The translations under genes were made by a program, and so were the position numbers. Positions 58,035 through 63,698 of a stretch of 63,698 nt of DNA are shown here, piece by piece (positions within the stretch are counted from its first letter, which is position 1; every line of letters starts with the position of its first letter). Origin of the DNA: an uncultured Sphingosinicella sp. (GTDB lineage: Bacteria > Pseudomonadota > Alphaproteobacteria > Sphingomonadales > Sphingomonadaceae); contig NZ_CADCWD010000057.1 in NCBI RefSeq assembly GCF_902806315.1, positions 1 to 63,698 on the forward strand, written 5' to 3'. The notes below the pieces were generated by a model. It worked only from the letters and a program-made list of their open reading frames with translations, was not told the DNA's origin and did not search any database.

Positions 58035-58960
58035 ACCGGCCCCTCCTCGATCCACGCGCGGCCCCGCTCGATCTTCACGGCCTCCAGCTTCGCCATCTCC
58101 GCCACATAGCGGTTCGAGCTCCGCGCGGCCCGCTCGAATAGGGCGATCCGCTCGTCGAGGCTTGCCGCCGAGGACGCCTGCGCCTTGAGCCCCATGAACC
58201 GCACCCGATCGCTCGGATGGCCGTTAGCGAAGTTTTTGACGAGGTCCTTTCCAGCCTCGCCTCCATAATGCGCTGCAAGCGCCACGAGGGATTCGATCGA
58301 GACCCGGTTCAGGATGCCGTGGATGCAGTTCCGCTCGACGTCGAACCGATATTGATCCCGATATTCGTTGCTTCCGGGCAGTCCGAGGATGTTCACCGAG
58401 ACGGAGCTCTGTTCCGCGGGAAGCTGGATGTGAACGTCCCGGTGCGCCCGGTACAGCATCACCTTGCCCGGCTCGAGGCGCGACTTCTCGACGAACTTTA
58501 GATCGACAGGCTCGCCGACATAGCCGTGCACCCCCTCATAATCATATTCGTAATAGTCGCTCCAATAGCCTGAGCCGAGGTAACCGGCCGTCAGGAAAGA
58601 GAAGTTGTGGTCGTGGGCGACTCCATAGAAGAACGGGCTGGTCCCGCTGTTGCGGACCAGGCTGTCATCCTCAGCCGGCCAGAAGTTCGCGCGCAGGGCG
58701 AATTTGCTCGATCCGCTGTAGAGCATGATCACCTGCGGGGAATATTGGTTCTCCCGGATTTGCTTGGCGCACCGCGCCTTCAGCTCGGCGATGACGAGAT
58801 CGCCAAGGAATGTCGGGTTGTTCGCCAACTTCTTGAGCGCCGGCCCCCAGGAGGCGAGACAATCCTCGTCCTGGGAGTCGAAGTGTCCGGTCTCCAGCAT
58901 CTCGATGAGATCGCCGAGCTCGATCCGGTCGCTCGCATCGGTATCAATCACGCGCGGCAT
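58019..58960 (-). CDS. Cupin-like protein of unknown function, in the ECF-peptide locus
   Basis: The 313-residue protein has a central region that fits a cupin-type beta barrel: motif-1-like His116-Asp-His118-Asn in [10 protein letters not shown], Glu residues in DYYEYDYE, and a motif-2-like [18 protein letters not shown] with His173 and His177. The last 70 residues are helical and HEAT-like. No known family was recognised; oxidative or epimerising peptide modification is possible for a metal-binding cupin. ATG 58960 has GAGGAGG 7 bases upstream and overlaps the preceding gene by 13 bases. Confidence 0.6.
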   Translation of the reverse strand: MPRVIDTDASDRIELGDLIEMLETGHFDSQDEDCLASWGPALKKLANNPTFLGDLVIAELKARCAKQIRENQYSPQVIMLYSGSSKFALRANFWPAEDDSLVRNSGTSPFFYGVAHDHNFSFLTAGYLGSGYWSDYYEYDYEGVHGYVGEPVDLKFVEKSRLEPGKVMLYRAHRDVHIQLPAEQSSVSVNILGLPGSNEYRDQYRFDVERNCIHGILNRVSIESLVALAAHYGGEAGKDLVKNFANGHPSDRVRFMGLKAQASSAASLDERIALFERAARSSNRYVAEMAKLEAVKIERGRAWIEEGPVQPAS

Positions 58961-59937
58961 TGCAGCGCCTCCTCTTGTTCGTCTTCGAAAAACAGGCTGA
59001 GCGTCTGCGTGGCCGCGAAACGCACCTCCGGATGAGGGTCGCCGTCCGCCATGAGACGCAGGTGCGGCAGGGCCCGTTCGGCATCCAGCGCCAGCATCTC
59101 GCGCATCACATGCCAGCGTGTATAGAAGTGCGGGCTTTGAAGCTCTTGTGCGAGTTCGGGCATGGCGTCCGCCCTGTTCATGAGCCGAAGCAGCGTAGCC
59201 ATTGTCTGGGTGCGCGAGCTCGCCTCGTCAGTGCTCACGGCCCCGATATAGCGCAACGTCCGAGAGTCGTAGTCGACGCTCAGCGGCGCCGCGCGAACGT
59301 GAAGGATAGCCTGCAGGCAGAGCATGTCCGATTTCACATGCTCGATGACCAGACTCTGGTAACGGCCGTCCATCAGCAGTTGAGCACCATCCTCGATCTG
59401 CTGGCGCCCCACGAAACGGCAGCTGCCGGCAACATCCTGACTGAAGTGGCTATCCGATTCCGGCGCCTCCCAGAAGGACAAGGTGGCGCCGCCGGCCTTC
59501 AGGAACCGGTAGCTCGTCATGAAGCCGGTGAAGCTGATGGCGGTCTGCCCCTCGGCTGACACCCGCTTGGCGGCGAGCGCATCGGCGCTGACGACGCCGA
59601 GACCGATGGTCAGCCCCGCGTCGGCATAGAGCATGTAGCCGGTGTTGATCTCCGTTCTCGTCGCTGTAAGCGGCGGCGAGAAAAACGGATCGGCCGAAGC
59701 ACCTTCGATCAGGTCGGTCATCAGGACCTCGATGTCGATCACCCGGTCCATGAAGCGATCGGCAGCAGCAAGCACGCCTTCCAAGCTTCTTTGCGGCATC
59801 GCCGCGAGGTCCGCACGAAGCTCGGCGAACATCGGGTGCGCCGACCAACGCGCCCTCCAAGCGTCAGCGGCAGCTCTCGACTGAAGCTGCCGGTCGTGGT
59901 CCGAGAGCCAGGCGCTCAGTTCGGGACCAATTTTCAT
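58948..59937 (-). CDS. HEAT-repeat protein with a beta-rich N-terminal domain, in the ECF-peptide locus
   Basis: The 329-residue product has an N-terminal helical segment (1-80), a beta-rich middle (TGYMLYADAGLTIGLGVVSA, FTGFMTSYRFLKAGGATLSF) that may be a second cupin-like barrel, and C-terminal HEAT/PBS-lyase-like repeats (TRWHVMREMLALDAERALPH, MADGDPHPEVRFAATQTLSL). HEAT repeats usually bind proteins or peptides. It lies 57 bases after the small peptide gene and overlaps the cupin-like gene, so the two products probably act together. GGGAGAT 6 bases before ATG 59937. Function unknown. Confidence 0.6.
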   Translation of the reverse strand: MKIGPELSAWLSDHDRQLQSRAAADAWRARWSAHPMFAELRADLAAMPQRSLEGVLAAADRFMDRVIDIEVLMTDLIEGASADPFFSPPLTATRTEINTGYMLYADAGLTIGLGVVSADALAAKRVSAEGQTAISFTGFMTSYRFLKAGGATLSFWEAPESDSHFSQDVAGSCRFVGRQQIEDGAQLLMDGRYQSLVIEHVKSDMLCLQAILHVRAAPLSVDYDSRTLRYIGAVSTDEASSRTQTMATLLRLMNRADAMPELAQELQSPHFYTRWHVMREMLALDAERALPHLRLMADGDPHPEVRFAATQTLSLFFEDEQEEALQCRA

Positions 59938-59953
59938 AGCATATCTCCCAACG

Positions 59954-59984
59954 AAAGCGCGGACGGCTCCGCCGCCCGCGCTTT
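59954..59984 (-). promoter_or_regulatory. Stem-loop between the peptide gene and its downstream genes
   Basis: Arms 59954-59966 and 59972-59984 pair over 13 positions (one G-U) around a 5-base loop. No U-run follows. Placed just after a peptide gene, such a stem may stabilise its mRNA or reduce read-through, giving more peptide than enzyme. Confidence 0.7.
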
Positions 59985-59994
59985 GAACGCCAAC

Positions 59995-60129
59995 TCAGCT
60001 CAGCATGTATGCGACGGCCAGCAGGGCGGCGATGCAGACCGGGCCGCCCACCTCCTTGTGCTTCACCGACCCCTGCATTCCGACGCTCGTCTTGAGTTCG
60101 GGGATACGGCTGATGTCGATCTTCTTCAT
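59995..60129 (-). CDS. Small peptide (44 aa), candidate modified-peptide precursor
   Basis: ATG 60129 is preceded by AAGGA at 8 bases. The 44-residue product is short of the usual gene-calling cutoff. Its first half is polar and basic (MKKIDISRIPELKTSVGMQG, then SVKHKEVGG); the rest, PVCIAALLAVAYMLS, is hydrophobic with a single Cys. The Gly-Gly at 28-29 could be a leader cleavage point, or the tail could be a membrane anchor. It lies behind an ECF-type promoter motif and before two unrecognised enzymes-like genes. Precursor role is inference from context; nothing matches a known RiPP leader that I recognise. Confidence 0.6.
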   Translation of the reverse strand: MKKIDISRIPELKTSVGMQGSVKHKEVGGPVCIAALLAVAYMLS

Positions 60130-60234
60130 GGTGACTGTCCTTCCTCCAGGTTGATGAGGAGGAGGGAGAGGACGTCCTCAGCCGGGCTGAAGCGGTCGAT
60201 CGCACGTGCATCAGGCGTCGCGGCTGCTTGTCGA

Positions 60235-60259
60235 AACGGCCGCCGGGCCAGATGGTTAC
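60235..60259 (-). promoter_or_regulatory. ECF-sigma-type promoter upstream of the peptide gene
   Basis: On the minus strand GTAAC (60259-60255), 16 bases, CGTT (60238-60235). ECF sigma promoters typically carry AAC in -35 and CGT in -10 at this spacing. It predicts a leader of about 100 bases. A 12-bp palindrome (60168-60179) lies in that leader. Confidence 0.55.
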
Positions 60260-60285
60260 GCCAATCAGGTCGTGTCCAATCCTTC

Positions 60286-60310
60286 CCCCCGAGCGCTCAA
60301 GTCTCGGGGG
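60286..60310 (-). terminator. Hairpin separating the sigma/anti-sigma genes from the peptide operon
   Basis: CCCCCGAG (60286-60293) pairs with CTCGGGGG (60303-60310) over 8 bp. It lies 50 bases after the membrane-protein stop. No U-run, so it may be leaky. Confidence 0.5.
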
Positions 60311-60360
60311 AGAAAGGAATCAGTCTCGATGCGTTAACTATTCGTTGGAAGCTTGAAGGC

Positions 60361-60996
60361 TCAGCCGACGGCCATCCCGTCCAGCTGCGCTTCCCGGCGA
60401 TATTCGCCGCTGAGGACCGCGAGCCGCCGCAGCTCGCCTCGCAAGCGCCGGACGATTTGCACCTGCTGAACGATCAACGTCAGCATGGCCGCCGCCAGTG
60501 CCGGCCCGACTAGGCCATCCGTGAATTTGTCAGCCACCGCGTGGCCGAGGCCAAGCAAGCTCCCTCCATGGTCGATGCTGTGGGTGAGCATTCCAAACAG
60601 CAGGATCACCAGCGGACTTGCGATCAGGCTCACCAAGGCCCGGTTCAGATCGGTCGTGGCTCGCCGGATCTGCAGATCGAGCAGGTGCGTACGCTCGCTG
60701 ACTTCCAGAAGATCGATGATCTGCTTCCTCATCAGGTGGCGCTTCCACGTGGACCAGAGGAGCGCCCCCGCGGCCACCAAGCCGATCGCGAGGGTCACCG
60801 GAGCGGGCTTCGAAAGGATCGCAAGCAGCACCGCCAAGGCGATCGCACCGCCGAGCCCGAGATCCCAATATTGAAGCAATGTCGCTCGCCAACTCACTCG
60901 GCGCGCGAGATCGACCAGCTCTTTTCGCTCATCCCTCTGAGGCTCCTCCGCCCAAAGGCTGGCAAAATCGTCCAGATCGTCGAAGTCGCTGTTCAC
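60361..60996 (-). CDS. Four-helix membrane protein, probable anti-sigma partner
   Basis: The 211-residue protein has an acidic cytoplasmic N-terminus (DFDDLDDFASLWAEEP), and four likely membrane helices near 48-65, 67-85, 120-137 and 160-178. Its GTG overlaps the stop of the sigma factor gene (GTGA, 60993-60996), the arrangement usual for ECF sigma and anti-sigma pairs. No zinc-type HxxxCxxC anti-sigma motif is present, so the role rests on context only. Confidence 0.6.
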   Translation of the reverse strand: MNSDFDDLDDFASLWAEEPQRDERKELVDLARRVSWRATLLQYWDLGLGGAIALAVLLAILSKPAPVTLAIGLVAAGALLWSTWKRHLMRKQIIDLLEVSERTHLLDLQIRRATTDLNRALVSLIASPLVILLFGMLTHSIDHGGSLLGLGHAVADKFTDGLVGPALAAAMLTLIVQQVQIVRRLRGELRRLAVLSGEYRREAQLDGMAVG

Positions 60997-61529
60997 GACC
61001 TTTTCTCCATTATGGATTTAAGCGCCGTCTTGGCGCGTTGGCAGCGGAGCATGGCGGCGTTGGTGGAAATGCCGAGCACCTGCCCCATTTCGGTATAGCT
61101 GAAGCCTTCGAAGCAGAGCACGATGGCCTCGCGTTGCGGGAGCGGAAGCAGCTGGATCGACTCGACCAGCTGCCGCTTCAGATCGTTCCTGACGGCGATC
61201 TCGTCGGGAAGCATGCCGTTCGCCCGCAGGTCCTCCGGGAGCTCCACCTTGCGCGGCTCGCGGGCGCGGCGGGTGACGTGGGTGATCGCCCGTTTCTGTG
61301 CGATGCTGGCAACAAACGTCTTCAGCGAGCTGTCGCCCCGGAAGGAGGGCAGCGCCACCCAGACGGCGAGCATGATGTCCTGTATCAACTCGCGGCGCAG
61401 CGCCTCGTCAGCTTCGTAGGAAAGCGCGATGCGCGAGATGAGCCCCGTGCAGCGACTCGTCACGTCTTCGAACAGACGCTCCCTCGCGGGTTCGACTGCA
61501 ATGGCGATTCTATCTGGCTGCGCTGCCAT
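60993..61529 (-). CDS. ECF-type RNA polymerase sigma factor
   Basis: The 178-residue protein has a sigma-2 region (LRRELIQDIMLAVWVALPSF with the RD-rich helix, FVASIAQKRAITHVTRRARE) and a sigma-4 helix-turn-helix (LPLPQREAIVLCFEGFSYTE, then MGQVLGISTNAAMLRCQRAK). ATG 61529 was chosen because GGGGGAA lies 6 bases upstream; in-frame starts further up are less likely. It heads a likely operon with the membrane protein and is divergent from the kinase gene at 61592. Confidence 0.85.
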   Translation of the reverse strand: MAAQPDRIAIAVEPARERLFEDVTSRCTGLISRIALSYEADEALRRELIQDIMLAVWVALPSFRGDSSLKTFVASIAQKRAITHVTRRAREPRKVELPEDLRANGMLPDEIAVRNDLKRQLVESIQLLPLPQREAIVLCFEGFSYTEMGQVLGISTNAAMLRCQRAKTALKSIMEKRS

Positions 61530-61591
61530 CGAATTCCCCCCACGCATCTGATAGCCTGGGAACACGCCACCCGAAAGGAGATACGCAGCGG

Positions 61592-62662
61592 ATGGACCGA
61601 AGCGCGCAGAATAGCGGCACAATCCAGGTTAGAACAGCGCATCGTTTCGATAGCTCCAATCTGGAGCAATGGCTGGTGCGGAACGTCGAGGATTTCCGCG
61701 GTCCGCTCACCGTCGAGCAGTTCAAGGGCGGCCAGTCAAATCCGACCTACAAGCTCGTCACTCCTGCCCGCTCATACGTGCTGAGGCGTAAGCCGCCGGG
61801 CAAGCTGCTCCCCGGCGCCCATGCGGTGGAGCGCGAATATCGGGTGATCTCCGCGCTCGGTCGCAAGGGCTTTCCCGTCGCCCAGGGGCTGGGCCTCTGT
61901 GAAGACGATAGCGTCATCGGCACCGCCTTTTACGTCATGGAGATGGTCGAAGGCCGCATCTTCTGGGAAGCCGCGCTGCCCGAAATCCAAGCCGCGGAAC
62001 GACCCGCTTATTTCGATGCGATGAACGACGCCATCGCGGCTCTCCACGGCATCGATCCGCAAGCGATCGGCCTCGGCGACTATGGCAAGCCCGGCGATTA
62101 CTTCGCCCGCCAGATCGGCCGCTGGTCAAGGCAGTATCTCGGCGATGAGGAGGCCGGCCGCGTTCCTGCGATGGACCGGCTCGTCGAATGGCTTCCCCGC
62201 AACGCCCCGCCGGACGGAGGCGACGCCCGCATCATCCACGGCGATTTCCGCTGCGACAACATGATCTTCCACCCCACCGAACCGCGCGTGCTCGCCGTGC
62301 TCGATTGGGAGCTGTCGACGCTCGGCCATCCGCTGGCGGACTTTTCCTACCATCTCATGATGTATCGCATGCCCGCCGGAATCACGACCGGCCTGGCGGG
62401 GCTGGACCTCCCTGCGCTCAACATTCCTTCGGAAGCCGAATATGTCGGCGCCTATTGCCGGCGCACCGGGCGCGACGGCATTCCGCACCTCGACTTCTAC
62501 ATTGCGTTCAACATGTTCCGGCTGGCGGCGATCGTCCACGGCATCAAAGGCCGCCTGGCGCGGGGCACCGCTTCATCGGCGCATGCTGCCCAGATGGCTG
62601 CCAGCCTCGAGCCGCTCGCCGAGCTCGCCTGGAGCCAAGCGGAGCGCGCCGGCCTTGGCTGA
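61592..62662 (+). CDS. APH-like phosphotransferase family protein
   Basis: The 356-residue kinase-fold protein has IIHGDFRCDNMIFHP near 211 (catalytic Asp and Asn) and LDWELSTLGHPLADFSYH near 230 (metal-binding Asp). This matches the ACAD10/11-like APH branch, often linked to acyl-CoA or 4-hydroxy-acid degradation rather than drug resistance. KGGQSNPTYKL near 45 is the nucleotide loop. Substrate unknown. AAGGAG lies 11 bases before the ATG. Confidence 0.88.
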   Translation: MDRSAQNSGTIQVRTAHRFDSSNLEQWLVRNVEDFRGPLTVEQFKGGQSNPTYKLVTPARSYVLRRKPPGKLLPGAHAVEREYRVISALGRKGFPVAQGLGLCEDDSVIGTAFYVMEMVEGRIFWEAALPEIQAAERPAYFDAMNDAIAALHGIDPQAIGLGDYGKPGDYFARQIGRWSRQYLGDEEAGRVPAMDRLVEWLPRNAPPDGGDARIIHGDFRCDNMIFHPTEPRVLAVLDWELSTLGHPLADFSYHLMMYRMPAGITTGLAGLDLPALNIPSEAEYVGAYCRRTGRDGIPHLDFYIAFNMFRLAAIVHGIKGRLARGTASSAHAAQMAASLEPLAELAWSQAERAGLG

Positions 62663-62677
62663 CGCGCTCCGTGCGCC

Positions 62678-63698
62678 TTAGTTGGTCGGAAAGCCCCGCT
62701 TCTTGAGCAGCGCGTTCACGTCCGGGTCGCGGCCGCGGAACAGCCGGTAGGCCTCGGCGCGGTCGGTCTCGTTCCCCGTCGACAGCAAGGTCGTGCGGAA
62801 ACGGTCCGCGGTCGCCTTGTCGAACGGATTGCCCGCTTCCTCGAACGCGGCCCAAGTGTCGGCGTCCATAGTCTCCGACCACAGGTAGGAGTAGTAGCCG
62901 GCCGAGTAGGCGTCGGACGAGAAGAGGTGGTTGAACTGCGGCAAACGGTGCCGCATCACCAGCTCCTTCGGCATGCCGATCTTCTGCAGCGCCTGGGCTT
63001 CGAACGCATTGGGATCCACCACTCCGTCCGGGTCCATGTGCAGCATCATGTCGACCATCGCCGACGACAGATATTCCGCCGTCGCGAAGCCCTGGTTGAA
63101 GGTCGAGGCTTTCTCGATCTTCTGGATGAGCGCGGCCGGCATCGGCTGGCCCGTCTTGTAGTGCTTGGCGAAGCGGCTCAGCACCGGCTGGGTCAGCAGC
63201 CAATTCTCGTTCACCTGGCTCGGATATTCCACGAAGTCCCGCGGCGTCCCGCCGAAGCTCGGATAGTTGATGTCCGACAGGTAGTAATGGATGGCGTGGC
63301 CGAACTCGTGGAACAGGGTCTCGGCATCGTCGAGGCTGATCAGCACGGGCTGCCCCGCCGCGGGCTTCACGAAATTGTTGTTGTTGGACCCGAGCACGAT
63401 GTCGTCCCCAAGCAGCGCCGCCCGGCTCCGATAGGTCGTCGCCCACGCCCCCGAACGCTTGCCCGTCCGCGCATAATCGTCGCGGTAGAAGACGCCGATC
63501 TGCTTGCCCGTGCCGCGCTGCGTCACGCTGTAGGTGCGGATGTCCGGGTTCCACACCGGGACCGTCCCGGTGATCTCCTTGAAGTCGAGCCCGTACAGCT
63601 CACCCGCCGCCCAATATGACGCCTCGATGATGTTGTTGAGCTCGAAATAGGGCTTCACCTCCTCCTGGGTGAGGTTGTAGCGCTGCTTGCGCACCTTC
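62678..63698 (-). CDS. M3 family metallopeptidase (peptidyl-dipeptidase), C-terminal part
   Basis: The reading frame runs off the right edge; about 339 C-terminal residues are present. HEFGHAIHYYLSD is the thimet-oligopeptidase HExxH site, with the Glu ligand in ENWLLTQP-type context and YSAGYYSYLWSETMDADTW near the end, typical of M3A Dcp-like enzymes. It would cut short peptides. The N-terminus and any signal peptide lie outside the window. Confidence 0.92.
   Translation of the reverse strand, partial: KVRKQRYNLTQEEVKPYFELNNIIEASYWAAGELYGLDFKEITGTVPVWNPDIRTYSVTQRGTGKQIGVFYRDDYARTGKRSGAWATTYRSRAALLGDDIVLGSNNNNFVKPAAGQPVLISLDDAETLFHEFGHAIHYYLSDINYPSFGGTPRDFVEYPSQVNENWLLTQPVLSRFAKHYKTGQPMPAALIQKIEKASTFNQGFATAEYLSSAMVDMMLHMDPDGVVDPNAFEAQALQKIGMPKELVMRHRLPQFNHLFSSDAYSAGYYSYLWSETMDADTWAAFEEAGNPFDKATADRFRTTLLSTGNETDRAEAYRLFRGRDPDVNALLKKRGFPTN

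Noticed and set aside
61592-62662. Aminoglycoside resistance kinase
   Set aside because: Motifs fit the ACAD10/11-like branch of the APH superfamily rather than resistance enzymes.

Overview
The window is high-GC, densely packed chromosomal DNA from an alphaproteobacterium, most likely a sphingomonad (Sphingomonas/Sphingosinicella-like). This rests on the end of a GcrA cell-cycle regulator at the left edge, the split F0 operon order atpI-atpB-atpE-b'-b, a bacteriophytochrome with an HWE-type kinase, an alphaproteobacterial-type sigma-32 promoter at dnaK, and many small zinc-ribbon or lipoprotein genes typical of that group. No tRNA, rRNA, CRISPR array, IS element or prophage was seen. The taxon is inferred from gene content, not from a search.

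Layout. 1-6 kb: gcrA end, an erythromycin-esterase-like lipoprotein, a possibly exported Pcm, a glycine-rich protein with three RcnB-like repeats, a fasciclin lipoprotein, a double PilZ protein and an orphan HicB. 6-14 kb: parE, a class-A-beta-lactamase-like hydrolase, apaG, recO, an acetyltransferase and uvrC. 14-20 kb: the ATP synthase F0 operon with a clear promoter, then ydbH-ynbE-ydbL (envelope lipid transport). 20-27 kb: radC, a Ser/Thr/Gly repeat protein behind a consensus EcfG promoter, then purB-bphO-bphP, in which a purine enzyme is translationally coupled to a heme oxygenase and a red-light sensor kinase, and an MBL-fold hydrolase. 27-34 kb: chaperone genes dnaK-dnaJ and hrcA-grpE with a copper chaperone between them. 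34-48 kb: rph-rdgB-hemW, lppC/rsmI-yraN-GST, an S46 peptidase, gshB-dedA, xerC and a DUF484 gene, transaldolase, priA and a previously easily missed 57-residue membrane protein. 48-58 kb: a TPR metalloprotease, a penicillin-acylase-family lipoprotein, a BaiN-like flavoprotein with an apparent CTG start, prfC, an EAL phosphodiesterase and glcB. 58-61.5 kb: the most unusual locus (below). 61.6 kb to the end: an APH-like kinase and the C-terminal part of an M3 peptidase.

The locus at 58.0-61.5 kb is the best candidate for an undescribed system. All genes are on the minus strand: an ECF-type sigma factor, a four-helix membrane protein translationally coupled to it (probable anti-sigma), a hairpin, then an ECF-type promoter motif (GTAAC-N16-CGTT), a 44-residue peptide with a polar N-terminal half, a Gly-Gly and a hydrophobic single-cysteine tail, a 13-bp stem-loop, and two overlapping genes for a HEAT-repeat protein and a cupin-like protein. 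The architecture resembles a RiPP-type peptide locus, with excess precursor followed by attenuated enzyme expression, placed under a dedicated sigma factor. The functional reading is inference.

Regulatory structure is unusually visible. Two genes have their ribosome-binding sites inside strong hairpins (fasciclin at 4.2 kb, PilZ at 5.6 kb), and four convergent gene pairs share overlapping stop codons.
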